A stretch of 64,000 nucleotides of DNA from Pyrus communis (lineage: Eukaryota; Streptophyta; Magnoliopsida; Rosales; Rosaceae), in contig NC_084814.1 in the NCBI RefSeq assembly GCF_963583255.1, positions 21,314,762 to 21,378,761 on the forward strand, written 5' to 3'. Below, in pieces: positions 1-11,843 of the stretch (position 1 is the stretch's first letter; every line of letters begins with the position of its first letter). The notes below the pieces were generated by a model. The model did no database searches and was not told the DNA's origin. It saw nothing but the letters and a program-made list of their open reading frames with translations. The translations under genes were made by a program, and so were the position numbers.

Positions 1-753
1 ACAAAGTAAAAGATAATATAACATAACTTGCTCAACTTTCGGTTCAACATTGTATTTTTCTGTCCTTGCAGTTGTAACACCAACTACTGCACTTCGCTTG
101 ATAGTCAACAATGTTCATCAATATAATTTTTTTTGCAAATACATGAAGGCAAGTAAATTAGTGCAGATGGTATATGCCCTTCAAACGATATAGTAGACAA
201 ACATAGGATGATTTTATTGCAGCATGTTCCTTTTTCCAAAATTTGTTGTGCAAGTAATTACATTCCTGTCGACTACTTTTCTATTTCCTGCGGTGATGAT
301 ATTACATTCACAATTTTCCAATGTAACATAAAGATGCTTAGAATTCACATATCCATACCAGAAGGCATCACTTTTGAGGCTTGGTAGCAGGCTCTTATGA
401 TTCTGAAAGTGGTAGAAGTAATTTACCTTGGTATCTGCCCTTGGTTACTATATTTAAGCAGGGTCGGCCGTGAGATAAGGTGACAAGGGACCACATAGGG
501 CGCTCACCAGTTAGAGTATTTGCTTCAAATCAACTGAGGATTTAATGGATTGAGAAATGGAAGCTTAAGCAGGGCCGAGGAGAACAAAATCTGGCAGCAC
601 GCGGTTCATTTATTGGTTGGTTGCTTTCAAATTCTTGCATTCAACTTGGACCTGGGGATTGACGATCATCTCAAGCCGCATACATCCGGTCTTACATTAG
701 CAACAGTAAGTGTGCATTATAATGCAGTTGAATGAGAAGGGCATGTAAGAATT
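1..753. other. intergenic, downstream of PPR gene
   Basis: No convincing gene is seen. The part next to 754 should contain the 3' UTR of the PPR gene, which ends here on the minus strand. Two short stretches starting CAGGGYCGRSC (about 460 and 571) resemble hAT-type ends, but no target duplication or second end could be matched. Confidence 0.5.
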
Positions 754-2475
754 CTACCATTGAATTGCTGTCTCAGTTTGGTTTTTCATTTGAGCTGCAT
801 GACCTTTGCTAATTTCAACCCAACTGCACCCAGGAAGCTTAAGTGCATTTCTCCCGTTCATTGCTTCCCGCACCTTTCTGGCTTCATCCCATAGTTCTTT
901 TGACGCATAGATACTTGAAAGTAGCGTATAATTTCCAGTATTCCCAGGTTCTAAAATGAAGAGTTGCTCAGCAACACTTTCTGCAATCTCGACATTTCCA
1001 TATGTTCTACATGCTGCAAGAAGGGCTCCTAGTGCTCCTGGCTGTGGCCCCATAGGCATTCCCTTGACCAAATCGCTGGCCTCATTGAGTTTCCCAGCAC
1101 GTCCCAGCATATCAACTATGCAAGTATAGTGATCAGCATCAGGCTCAATGTTGTAATCTTTAACCATGCTTTCCCAGTACTCCATTCCATTTTCAACGAG
1201 TCCTGCATGGCAACAGGCAGTGAATACCCCAATAAATGTGATGCGATCGGGTTCAATATTTTCTGCCAGCATTCTCTGGAAGATCTTGAGCGCTTTGACC
1301 CCATGACCATTTGAAGCAAGACCTGTGATTATTGCACTGTAAGAGAAAACATCCTTTAGGGGGATCTTTTCAAATATGGCGCATGCCTCTTCCATATTCC
1401 CACATTTGGCATGCATGTCAACTAGTGCAGTAAGCACTTGTTCATTCTGTTCTATGCCTTCTCTATCCACATATGCTCCAATCCAGTTTGCCAGATCCGC
1501 ACGACCCAACTGTGCCAATGCAGAGATCACAGCTGTCATGGTGAAAGCATCTGGCTTTACTCGTGCCTTTTCCATTCTCCGGAAAAGTGAAAGTGCTTTG
1601 CTTGGCCTCCCATTTTGGGAATACCCTGAAATCATAGCCGTCCAGCAAATCAATCCCCGCTCTGGCATTTCATCAAAGAGGGCCTTAGCCTGATCCATAA
1701 AACCGCTTTTCGTATACCCCACCAACATTGTACTCCAAGAAATAGCATTCCTGTCAGGCATCCTATCAAACACAGCCCTTGCCGAAACCAGATCCCCACT
1801 ATTTACATAACCCACGACCATGGCGTTCCAAGATATCACATTTTTCCCCAGCATCCCCTCAAACAAAACCAAAGCACTCCCCATATCAACCCCGCCTCTT
1901 GCATGAGCCCCCAAAACCGCATTGTAAGAAACAACATCTCTCTCACGCATTTCATCAAACAGCTTCCGCGCCCTCCCCACCTCCCCACATTTCCCATACA
2001 TATCAATCAAAGCGTTCGAAACCGGAAGACAAAACCCAAAACCCATTTTCACAATGCGTCCATGGACTTCAGTCCCACCACAAATATCACTCAACGCAGC
2101 GCAAGAATTCAGCACAAAAGGGTACGTATAGTTATCAGGTCTAATTCCAACAGAAACCATCTGCGAATACAAACTCACCGCCTCGAAACAGAGCACTGAG
2201 ATCTTAGAGAAAGCCCTGACGGCGTGGTTGAAGAGAGATAGATTTGGGTTGGGGAAAGAGGTGAAGACGAGGTGGGTGTAGCGAGGCGAGGCGGAGAGAG
2301 CGGCGTAGAAAGAGATGAGAGTGGAGGCTAAGGAGGCGTTCCGGTGGAGGTTTGATCGGAAGATGTGGGCGTGGATTTGTTTGAGGTGGCAGAGCGAAGT
2401 GCAGGATTTGAGCAGAGAGGCAGCTCCGTCTGCTTTGTTGTTGGGATGGTTTTTGGCGACCTTTGCTGCTTTCAT
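754..2475 (-). CDS. pentatricopeptide repeat (PPR) protein, PLS class, E subgroup
   Basis: Intronless gene of 573 codons. The open frame continues five codons upstream, but the first ATG is at 2475. The N-terminus carries the usual LLKSCTSLCHLKQIHAHIFR segment of plant PLS-type PPR proteins. A continuous array follows with landmarks such as SNALIDMYGKCGEVGRARKL, VVSYNAVLGAHARGG, ISWNAMVVGYVNSGDL and CWTAMISGYSQNG. After the last repeat comes an E-type tail (GALLAACRTYGNVEIAE, then YTLLSSIYAS and GCSWVEI). There is no DYW deaminase domain: the protein stops soon after the E/E+ region. Proteins of this class bind organellar RNA in plastids or mitochondria and often act in C-to-U editing or splicing, with a partner supplying the deaminase. 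The RNA target cannot be read from the sequence. The absence of introns and the length are typical of the family. Confidence 0.93.
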   Translation of the reverse strand: MKAAKVAKNHPNNKADGAASLLKSCTSLCHLKQIHAHIFRSNLHRNASLASTLISFYAALSASPRYTHLVFTSFPNPNLSLFNHAVRAFSKISVLCFEAVSLYSQMVSVGIRPDNYTYPFVLNSCAALSDICGGTEVHGRIVKMGFGFCLPVSNALIDMYGKCGEVGRARKLFDEMRERDVVSYNAVLGAHARGGVDMGSALVLFEGMLGKNVISWNAMVVGYVNSGDLVSARAVFDRMPDRNAISWSTMLVGYTKSGFMDQAKALFDEMPERGLICWTAMISGYSQNGRPSKALSLFRRMEKARVKPDAFTMTAVISALAQLGRADLANWIGAYVDREGIEQNEQVLTALVDMHAKCGNMEEACAIFEKIPLKDVFSYSAIITGLASNGHGVKALKIFQRMLAENIEPDRITFIGVFTACCHAGLVENGMEYWESMVKDYNIEPDADHYTCIVDMLGRAGKLNEASDLVKGMPMGPQPGALGALLAACRTYGNVEIAESVAEQLFILEPGNTGNYTLLSSIYASKELWDEARKVREAMNGRNALKLPGCSWVEISKGHAAQMKNQTETAIQW

Positions 2476-2597
2476 CTCACTCTCTTTCAAAAAAAAATTA
2501 AGTTCGTTGGTTTAACGGCTATTTCTCTATCCTTTCCCGGTAAGGGTAAGGTCATTTCGGTCTTTGTCGTGGGGATGAATTCATTTCTTTTATTTTT

Positions 2598-2739
2598 GAA
2601 TGATGCTTAGATAAACTAAATTTTGTAAATTAAATGACATGAAAGTTAATAATTGAATTATTACTTAAATATTGATTAACATGTTTATTTATGATTGGTT
2701 ACACATAGTTTGCAAATTTAATCTACTTAACATTACCCT
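2598..2739. mobile_element. short MITE, about 142 bp
   Basis: The left end (GATGCTTAGATAAACTAAAT) and the reverse complement of the right end (AGGGTAATGTTAAGTAGATT) form imperfect terminal inverted repeats around an AT-rich core. A second partial copy of the right end lies near 2836-2865. A related, truncated copy lies at 48,077-48,195. It sits just upstream of the PPR start. Confidence 0.55.
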
Positions 2740-2865
2740 TTATTTTTTATTTGAACTCTGTTTATTTTGAGTGGATACGCTATATACTGCCTAGTTTGTT
2801 TTACACATGGCCCTATTTTGTCACCAGATACTTGATGTTTGCAAATTTAGTCTACCTAACATTAC

Positions 2866-3271
2866 GATTTAAATCATAAACCTCTATTTTGTCTTACATC
2901 GTCACTGTGTCAAGGTTTAAATTAATGAAAATAAATTTAAGTGTTTAAATTAATGAAAATTAAGGACATCTAAAACATGCATACAAATTATATCAAAAGA
3001 AAAGTAGATCTTGAAATAAAATTAGAACTTTCATGACTTAAATGTCGGCAGACAACAATACAGAAAAAACTAGAGAATACGAAATTGTAATATAATTTGC
3101 CAGAATACAACAAGCATCTTTACACCATTCATGAACATATGAAATGAGCATAAACAATACTACAATTTATGTATTTACTTCAGTTGCTTGGAACATTGCA
3201 TCCGTCCTGTTATGGCCGAGTTCAAATCCTTCGGTTTTTCATAATTTAGACAAATTTGTAATATCGTCTTA
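2866..3271. other. intergenic, AT-rich
   Basis: Apart from the partial MITE end noted near 2836-2865, no feature is recognised. The right part is probably the 3' UTR of the minus-strand gene ending at 3272. Confidence 0.4.
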
Positions 3272-3601
3272 TCAGGCAAGAAGAGTATAGAGAGGGTTTG
3301 CCTGCATGAACAAATAGTTCCCACCAAGCAAGTCATTCATGTGAGCCTGCCCATGCTTCAGTCTCTTCAAAGCTTTGCTCCATGAAACTTTAATCCTAGT
3401 GAAAATCCTAGCTCTTTCCCTCAGGAACCTTCTCAAGCCCTGAATCCGAACCCTTGGCCGCCTTCGCCCGGTTAGCTTCCTGATCTTGGACCAACCCCCT
3501 ATGTTCTTGAATTTAATTGCTGTGTTTTGCTGATCTGTTTTTTCATCGAACAGACCTTCGTTTCTCAGTCTTTGGTAAGCAAGTTGTGAGATCGATGCCA
3601 T
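3272..3601 (-). CDS. small basic plant-specific protein, unknown function
   Basis: Single-exon ORF of 109 codons starting at ATG 3601. The protein starts MASISQLAYQRLRNEG, has a strongly basic centre rich in Arg/Lys (KLTGRRRPRVRIQGLRRFLR, then RARIFTRIKVSWSKALKRLK) and a conserved-looking end (NDLLGGNYLFMQANPLYTLL). That layout resembles a family of short uncharacterised plant proteins, with an SxLAYxRL start, an LRRFLR core and a GNYLFMQ end. No catalytic motif, signal peptide or membrane segment is visible. The basic centre could bind nucleic acid or act as a nuclear or organellar targeting signal, but that is only inference. No neighbour suggests a role. Confidence 0.72.
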   Translation of the reverse strand: MASISQLAYQRLRNEGLFDEKTDQQNTAIKFKNIGGWSKIRKLTGRRRPRVRIQGLRRFLRERARIFTRIKVSWSKALKRLKHGQAHMNDLLGGNYLFMQANPLYTLLA

Positions 3602-4264
3602 TTCGAAGTAGAAAAGGTTTAGAGCTAGATGGAGTCAGCCTTTTGTTTTCTTTCTTTCTGTGGATTTAGATATCAAATGATGAAAGTGACAAATTTAAAG
3701 TGAAGAAAGTAGTTTGCAATGAATGCAGCTGAAATACTTGGTAATGGTAATTTAAACTCTGATAATTTAAGGTTCCTAAGCTTTATCAGGCTAGGATCTC
3801 TATCACAAGGGAATCCCACAAAAGTAGTCACCTTAACATTACTACTAAATAATTCTTAATCTAGTGATATTTCTCGTAAATGTTGGAAGATGTTCCAAGT
3901 TCTAATTCCTCATGCCCATTTATATGATAATCAAGAAAAAAAATATCTTGTGAAGGCTTGCAATCTATCGAACTATAATATTTCAACCGCAAGTTTGAGT
4001 AAGAAATTATTGGACTAATATTTAGATTGACAGTCGAACATAACATACCAAACTATATGGCAAAAACGTTCTCATGGGAAGCCGATCGAATCAAGATACA
4101 TGCTTGAAACAAGAGGTAATTTTGTATGGCTACTCAACCTAAACCTTCCCCACTTGTATATGCCATTGACGTTCAGGGTCTAGAAACCACACATGCAAAT
4201 CTACCAACGTCAATATCATCTTCTATCAAGCATAAGTGCACAAGTTTAATGTAGGCCTCGTTTA
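3602..4264. other. intergenic
   Basis: Contains the presumed promoter of the small basic gene (reading leftwards from 3601). No gene or clear repeat is recognised. Confidence 0.4.
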
Positions 4265-4635
4265 AAAATGAGCTTTTTAGGCAAAATGGTTCTTGAGATT
4301 AACATAACTCTTCACTTTGATCTCTAACAATGAAAATTAATAGAAGCGGTCATTGAGTTTGTCCACCGGTAAATCATTTTGGTCATTCCATGAAAAATAT
4401 GTCAATATTCTCATTAAATTGTCACGTGAACGACGTAGTGACCACCTTTTTACGAATATTTTTGTCAAATCAACTATCACACTTAACGAGAATATTAACA
4501 GAGTTTTCACATAAGGAACAAAATGATTAACGGTGGACAAACTGAGGGATCACTTTTATCAATTTTTAGTGTCATGGGCCAAAGTGAAAAATTACGCCAA
4601 TCTCAGAAATCATTTTGGCTAAAAAGCCTTAAAAA
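4265..4635. mobile_element. foldback MITE-like element, about 370 bp
   Basis: Two long imperfect inverted arms: GAGCTTTTTAGGCAAAATGG at the left, and AAGGCTTTTTAGCCAAAATG as the reverse complement at the right. The similarity continues inward for over 100 bp through CACTTTGATC/CACTTTGGCC and GTTTGTCCACCG. Nearly the whole element can fold on itself. No coding capacity. Target duplication not determined. Confidence 0.6.
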
Positions 4636-4879
4636 TACTTTTTAGAAAAACACTTCTGTTCATAAGGGTTTTGAAAAAAAAATTAATTAAAATGCAAATG
4701 CTTCTTGGAAGTGCACCTTTAATTTTTTGTTGTCAAACACATTCATAATGGTTTTAAAAGCGCTTTTAGTTATTTTAAAAGCATTATCAAACAAGCACAT
4801 AAGAAAATAAATAAAGAACAAAGATAGAAAATCCTTTGATTATAATCATGAGAATTACATTAAAATGGCAATTTCTTTT

Positions 4880-5420
4880 AAAAACATGAATTATCCTAAA
4901 TGTCCTTGTTCCACCAACCACAGTAACCCTATCATGCTCCGACTGCCACCAATCACATTTTCGATCACCAAAAGTCCTATAGTACCGAATTCTTCGAGTG
5001 CCACTCCCATATCCACCCGTCTGTAGAAGTGTCCCGTTGCTCAAGAAAGACCCCGATGAGCACCAGGTATCAGTGTACAGCCTCAGTGGCCTGACTTTGT
5101 TGCTAGAAATGTCATACTCCACGGAGTGAGCATAGCACGACGAGTCTGCTATATCATCGCGGCTATCCGTGCATCTGTTTCCATTGTGGCGCCTTCGAAG
5201 CCTGTAGCCCAAGGGCCTGCTTCTGTTGGTCAAACATGATGACGGTGTTGTGGTGTGTCAATGCCATATGCGTAGTCACATGGTGTTGTTTAGTAGCAGT
5301 GGCCATTCCCCTTTTCGGCCTCCTGCAACCGCGTTGCTAAATCCGATACAATGCAATGTGAAGAACCAGCAGTGTGGAAAGATTTCATCCCAGAAGGGAA
5401 GCGATTGTGGTGCGCCATGA
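4880..5420 (-). pseudogene. aldehyde/glyoxal oxidase-like (GLOX) pseudogene fragment
   Basis: The minus strand encodes part of the N-terminal region of a plant galactose-oxidase-like glyoxal oxidase. Recognisable pieces are the WxLLLNNT-like segment (about 5310), SGYRLRRR-like text, then AHSVEYDISSNKVRPL, DTWCSSGSFLSNGTLLQTGG and RVTVVGGT. The first pieces are in other frames than the later 4880-5233 frame, so there are frameshifts, and at least one stop interrupts them. The C-terminal half, including the rest of the Kelch propeller and the copper ligands, is missing. Intact members are secreted copper-radical oxidases that act on aldehydes in the cell wall and pollen. This copy cannot make an enzyme. 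Confidence 0.8.
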
Positions 5421-5659
5421 AAGAGTAAGAGTGTTTGAGTGATGTGAAAAGAGTGGAAGCTTTTTGATACTTAGGCTAGTTGGCTAAAATTTAGGCTGCT
5501 CACATACAAAAAGTAGTAGAATTTTTTGAAAGACTCTTCCTGTGAAAGTGTGGGCGCTTATTACATTATCGGGGCGTTTGGTTTTGTGATGTGCAACGTA
5601 TTCGGTCTTCATGCAATAAGCGGTGAGAATGGAGTGATGTTTTGACTGTGACTGTCACA

Positions 5660-5945
5660 CTGTCATATGATGTTACAATTTTACTTAAGTTATAACTTAT
5701 TTATTTGTTTATTATTGATATAAATTAGGTTGGGAAAGTAATCGTATCGTCCATACATATCATAACACGTGTATTAGTAATACTATGTGTTAATATGACA
5801 ATCATCCTCAAGTGTTCAGTATCATGTGATGCTACAATATCACCTGTGTTATAACACATCTACTTTCATTATTAATGTTACTTAGGCTAAGAAATGATCA
5901 ACTATATCGTTCACCCTTATCATAATACCTGAATTAATAACCCCA
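5660..5945. repeat. degenerate direct duplication, about 150-bp unit
   Basis: Two adjacent blocks share the same order of words: GTCATATGATGTTACAAT / ATCATGTGATGCTACAAT, AAGTTATAACTTATTTA / TGTTATAACACATCTA, and CATATCATAACACGTGTATT / CTTATCATAATACCTGAATT. The remainder of 5421-6540 shows no gene. Its right end holds the 3' UTR of the RGLG gene. Confidence 0.5.
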
Positions 5946-6543
5946 GGTATTTTCTTGTGAAGGTGGGATTTATCTTCCAAGAAACTCAATCAATTTATCC
6001 TATGAATTCTCCATGCTTATTGCTTATGAAGATATTTTCGAATTTGCATTAACTCCAGCCAGAAAAATTGAACATATTGTACAGTTGATGAACGACAATT
6101 CATCTTTCTGTTTGTGTTGGACATAGAAACGACATGACGCTTATGCATCTATTGAGCTGAAACGACATGCTATAGCTGAGATAGGTGCCTTGTAGATGAG
6201 CCAGAAGGTGAGCTTTACTGACTGATTATATAAAGTATGTCTTGTGTACATACATGAGGCGTACAACCACTTATATGTTGAATTTAACCGGACCAAATAG
6301 AAATAAGTAGACGCGAAAACAACGACAAGAACAAAAATTCAAACAAACACAGAACTCGCAGTAGCAGCAATTCTAACCACGAGTTTCCAAGTACGACCAT
6401 GACCGCCAAATGTAGACGTCCTTCATCCAGGAAAAGGGAAGATATCTACAAGGGACTCAGTTCCTTTTGATGAAAGACGATTGAAACGAATTAAAATGGT
6501 CCCGGTTGAAGTTGCAGCGGTCCAAATTTCACAGAGACTAACC

Positions 6544-8903
6544 CTAATAGAGCTTTATTCTGGTGTGGATGCTGGTTCTACAAAAGGGACATAAGTCGAG
6601 ATCTTGTCCACAGTCACAGCATGTCTGCAAACAATATTAAAATCCAACGCACTTATTTGTTGTTCAAACCTTCATCCAATTCTGAAAGGTGTAAAAGATG
6701 TGTATAAGCAATACCTGATGTCCACAACCAAATGCCATATTCTTCGGATCGGTTAGGCAAATGGGACACACCTGCAAGAATAAAAAAATATGTCTAAACT
6801 TGTCATTTTGACAGGAATTTGATGTCCATGCCATACGTATTAAGCCTCCTCATAAAAAATAGTAGGAAGGGGGCAGTTACTTGATTGTCAGAAGCTGAAC
6901 CGGTAGGACGTGCTGCGCTAACGAACTCATCACGTTGCCTGGAAGGTGCACTTGGACGAAAACTACTTGATCGTGAAGTTTTTGGGGAGCTAAAAGGAGA
7001 TGAACCGTAATGAGGTGGGGGCAGAGGTATCCTATCTATAGCCTTCCCTCTTGTAGCACTATATAAGCAATGAAACGAAATGATGATTTGCAAATGAACT
7101 TATGTAACCCCAAGCTGCAATAGTAAATCCCTCAAAGCCCATTAGCCAGGAGGAGTTATAGATTATTACCCTAAAATATTAAGCTCTAGCGTTGCTTTAT
7201 ACTGAGAGGGTATTTCCATCAGTGCTGCAAGAGCAAACTCCGCTTCTTTTCTTGAACGATCCATATTCTTTGCCATAATTTCCGTAAAATTCACAAACTA
7301 CAGAAGGCAAAATAAAGCTGCACCTTTTAATTAAAGTTTGAAGAAAGAAAACATAATAAAGCATATATACTCCAACAAGATGATATAGACCATCCATTGC
7401 AATTAAAGTTCGAAATATTTGCCTGAAAGTTATCAAAGGTCCGGGCGGGGATGTTGTCATCAAATTCCTTCATCATATCCCACGGCCCGTCTCCAACACC
7501 AACTAGTATAATTGATAAGGGGTACTCACTGCAATATAACAAGGACATTGTAAAATAAAATGGAAAAAGAAGAAGGAAGGAAGGAAGGAATAAGACCAAG
7601 GAAAACAAGCATTCCAAGAATGTACCTTGCTTTCACAATTGCTTCAACGGTTTTCCTTTCCTGTGGGCTTATCTGCCCACGTGCAGTATCAACACTTCTG
7701 GTCACCTGTGACAATTGACAGTCTCCTTTAACACCAAGTAATTGAAGATACGAGATCATATTGCTACTAAAATAATTTGCTGCTTGAGCAGAAAACTCTC
7801 GAACAGGTATAAGTTATAACTATAAGATAGAGACCGAAAGCAATATACCTGCCCATCGGCTATGATCACCAATACATGGTACTGACCGCCACTTTGCTCA
7901 ACAATAGTGATGCCCATTTCAACAATAGGGGCAAAGGATGTCGGCCCTGTCACAAGGTAAAAAGGGTATGAATCTCCATAAGCAACCAACCAACCTAGAA
8001 AAAGAAGGGGAAAAGGGAGTAAAACGAATTCCAACCGGCCAGTCGTAGCTGAGGGACTAATTCTCTATATCGTCTCAATACTTCTTCAAATCCATTGCAA
8101 TAAGATCCCTCGTCCGGGTAGAAACTGAAAACTTCTTGGTCATGGGTTGATGCTGCAAATATATGAAAATCACAATATCTATATCGTCAAAACTCAAAAG
8201 GCTAAATTTCAAGAGTAAGACAACTGTTAGATAAGATACCATCTCCAAATCCGAAACAGGGAATCAAGTTATCTTCATCAAAGGAAGACAATGTTTTCCC
8301 TATAATTGCTATTGCCTGTTCGTAAGGATTTTGCTCTCCTCCAATGTGATGCAAGCTTTTCCGATGAAATGACCTTGCACCTGTCCACTCGTTGCTTTTT
8401 GTGAAATCAATGCCAACAATAAGATTGGATGACTCAAGACCAGCACGCGCCAATGCATCTGTGACCTTTCGAAAGATACGAGTAGGAATGTCATGATGAT
8501 TACACAAGTAACATTAGCAATAACAGTGATTTCACATCGTATTTGCTTCAAAGACAGATGACAGTGATATAACTATTGAATATGCACATTGAGATATTGA
8601 GCCAAACATTGAGTACGTTATCTTGTGTTTTACCTGGTCCAGGCTATTGTAATCATCATTTATTCTCCTAAACTTGGTACCCGACCCCACATTCGAGCCT
8701 GTTGACCAAGCACTGCCATGGCTTTGAGGTGGAGGAGCATAATGCTGCTGGTGCCGGTAGTCTTGGCTTGGCGGTGCATATGATGGTATCAATGGTGGTT
8801 GTGCATATGGTGCCTCTTGATAACTCTGATGACTCCAAGAACGTGATCCGGACCCAAAAGAAGGCTGTCTTGAAGTTGAACGTTTTGAACTCTTCCCACC
8901 CAT
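6544..8903 (-). CDS. RGLG: E3 ubiquitin ligase of the RGLG family (vWA/copine domain + RING)
   Basis: Ten coding exons could be placed: 8903-8634, 8465-8240, 8152-8036, 7946-7849, 7705-7626, 7528-7423, 7297-7170, 7058-6881, 6771-6715 and 6624-6544. They sum to 1341 nt, that is 446 codons plus stop, with frame kept at every junction. The protein starts MGGKSSKR, a likely N-myristoylation site as known for this family, followed by a Gln/Pro/Tyr-rich linker. The copine/vWA-like domain (about residues 90-330) contains [14 protein letters not shown] (a DxTxS-type metal site), [17 protein letters not shown] and [11 protein letters not shown]. The C-terminal C3HC4 RING begins [19 protein letters not shown] and ends LCPFCRT. 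Members ubiquitinate proteins at the plasma membrane and nucleus in auxin, drought and ABA signalling. Intron 6 has a GC donor. Exact paralogue number (RGLG1, 2 or other) is not assigned. Confidence 0.93.
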
Positions 8904-8926
8904 AAGTTCTATATTTTTCAAGAACA

Positions 8927-10135
8927 CTGCACATTCAACAAAACTAAATTAAGTAAATTGTTACAGATCAATCTCCGATTGAGTTCACACTCCGAAAGGC
9001 TTGTTCTTTTCATCTAACAATCACTTTCAGGGGAAAAGTAACTATTAGTCAATTATTCCATTTGCTTCATAATCCAAATGTGGATATATCATATAACCCA
9101 AGAAACAGAATTACTAAAAAAATATTACTTTGATCCAGGACCAAAATTTTTAGCTGTTGTTGGATTTAGTCCAGTTTCCTTATTTTTCAACTTTAATTAA
9201 ATTTTTTTATTAATAAATCTTTACTCAAAATTTTAATTTGAATTTTAAATATGAAAATCTAACCACTTCCATGGAAAATAGTTAAAAGAAAATTTATATG
9301 ACCTAATCATAGGTTGATAAAAAAAACATTTACCATGTGATAGAGGTATCAAAATAAATAAATAAAAATTAATCTACATATAATCCATGAAAATAGTAAA
9401 GAAGTTTCGTCTTCCATACATTAATAAATTCATACTCGTATATATGTACATACATCATAGATTAGTTGACACAGTTGATGAGTGATCGAGGTAGAAGAAA
9501 AAATTGAGATACGAGTTAGGAGTTGGAAAAAAGAGAAACAATATTTAAGATTAATCATAAAATTGAGATAAGAATAAGGGATGACATTTGTCACAATTTA
9601 ATAAAAAGATGATAAAAAAAAGCTGCTACGGATAATTAGTGAACAAATCACATTGGACTTTTTATTTTTTATTTTTTTTAACACAAAATTGGAGTTATAT
9701 CCAGTTTACCAAAACAAATAGTCTCAAGAAAATTGAACAAAACATTTCAGAGACAATAAGGGCCATCTACTCCAATTTCCAAGCTTCATTCACAGACAAA
9801 TCGGGGCCGAAAATTCGATAATGCCGGGAAAATTAAGCCGAATTCGTATCAGAATTAGTGAAATTGAACACAACCCAGAAGATATGAGCACATTTTCAGG
9901 CCAAAGATGCGCAATTTCTTGTTCCAATTCATAGTAATTATCTAACAAGACCCAAACTTTTCCAAAACCCACATTCCAATTCAGAGAAAGACAAACTTTT
10001 TTACATCTTACAAACAATTTATCAATAAATATTTAGCCCCAATCCCCAAATCCAATCCATCAAAAACCTGATACATACAAAAAATTAACAAAAATAGCGC
10101 AGAAAAAAAAGAAAAAAAAGAAGAAGATTTGGTAC
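8927..10135 (-). other. 5'-UTR intron of the RGLG gene (with non-coding first exon upstream)
   Basis: On the minus strand an acceptor (TTGAATGTGCAG) precedes 8926, and a good donor (GAGAG/GTACC) ends an exon at 10,136. This implies a non-coding first exon from 10,136 up to roughly 10,300-10,350 and a 1.2-kb leader intron. Leader introns are common in plant regulatory genes and can raise expression. The splice pairing is inferred from signals only; a cDNA would settle it. The intron itself is AT-rich with no gene. Confidence 0.55.
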
Positions 10136-10350
10136 CTCTCAGACAGATATTTTCGATTTGACGATGATGTTTTGGAACATATCTGAGTAGTCCACGGGTT
10201 AAAGTGGTAACTTGGCAAAGCCTTGTTGTTGTTGTGGTTGTTGCAAGTTTGCAACTTGGCGACTCAAGAGTGCAAAAGTCTTTGAGTCTAGTGAGAGAGG
10301 TCGACACTTGCGTTCGTAGTTTACTGGTGAAGGTTGTTTCTAGGTAGCTC

Positions 10351-11843
10351 CCATTAGATAAAAGGTTCTTTATAGTGTTCTCTTTGTTTTGGCTGACAGC
10401 GATGCTTATCCTGAATTCGACCAGATACGGATTTGTAGTTCAAGTAGTTTTAATGTAGTGGGTTTTATGTTCAATTTTCGCTTTTACGATGTTGAACAGG
10501 TCAAGATCAAGATGTTGCGTAATGTTATGTGGCACTGAAATTTAGCTATTTGTTAATCTTGAACTAGTATTTGTTGTTAAGTTGGTGGTGAAGATTTAAT
10601 CGTGAAGATTCAAATTCATCTTATTTACCATGTAAATCTCATATGTGTTTTTATGTACTTGGTTGTGGAGCGCCGTTCTGATGTAAACTAAAGCTTACGA
10701 TGAAAATTCAAAGAGGCGTTCATGTTTAGTCATAATACATTAATAAGTGAAATTAGAAATTCAATTTACCAGCCATCTATGTACCATTAAGAATTTGAGG
10801 CACATCGGAGGAGATTTAAGAAAACAAGGGTAATTTTGGTTTTTCACCTTTTCTTGCGTCAAGAATATGATGAATGAGAATTTTTTTTTAAAGATACATT
10901 TAAAATAAGAGTATGAAAAAATGAGATCTAACTCAAAGTTGTGACTTAAAACGCATGTCTTGTTTGTGTTGTACTGTAAATCTTAATCATGTTACTAAGT
11001 CATTTCTAAAAAGATAAAAAAATTCAACAAGGGAGTTTTCATGATAGCATCTGTTGATATGCCTGCACTTCCCAAGATTTGATTGAGTTAGTTTTAAAGG
11101 AAAATAACATTTGAAATAATTGATAAATTGCACCTCTCTTTTCCAGTTATTTCTTCCTTCATCATCCACTTGCTAGTGGGGAACTTGAGCATATATAGGA
11201 TAATAGGAGGCGGCTTTGGGGGAGCGAAATATGCAATCTCATAGTGTCCCAAACTGGCAGAGGCCCCAAATTTTGCCTTATTATAGTAATGTTATATATT
11301 AAAAAAATTATCTTTATTAGCACTTAAAATTTTTTTTTTATGCACTTTAAAATTTTATTGTGCATTCTTGGTAAGTGTGTTTTTTTTTTTTTTAAATATA
11401 AAAATTTAGAGTGCACAATGAGTATTTGGAGTGCCAAAACAACATCCTAAAAAACAAATTTTTTTTTCTTCTAGTTTTATTATATAATAATGCTATATAT
11501 TCGAGTGAAACTTTAAAATTAGAGTTTTTGAAGCTTTTTTTTTGTTTGACTGTTTACGATTGAACTGCTTTTGATTATTTAGTGAAAGTTATGTTAGTAG
11601 CTCTTTTTAATTATTATTTAATGATATTTATAAAAGATTTAATTGTAAGATAGATTACAATTGAACGGCTTTTAAATATTGAATGAAAGTTATGTTTGTA
11701 GCTCTTTTAATTATTATTTAATGGCAAGATGGATTATTACAACATGGTTCTAGGATCACAACTTGACATGCATCATGATAATTACAATAAGAAGATGAAT
11801 GATACTAACCTAAATTGATGGGAGATAGAATGGCTTGAGTTCA
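10351..11843. other. intergenic, includes RGLG promoter
   Basis: The left side should hold the RGLG promoter (reading leftwards). The rest is AT-rich. Around 11,515-11,720 there is a short partial duplication: TTTAATTATTATTTAATG occurs twice, each time following a GAAAGTTATGTTWGTAGCTC-like stretch. No gene seen. Confidence 0.4.

Noticed and set aside
455..600. CAGGGTCGGCC and CAGGGCCGAGG stretches as ends of a hAT element
   Set aside because: The two motifs point in the same direction and no 8-bp duplication was found.
1376..1693. ORFs on the plus strand opposite the PPR gene (also 1779-2199 and 2315-2610)
   Set aside because: Shadows of the PPR reading frame; no independent signal.
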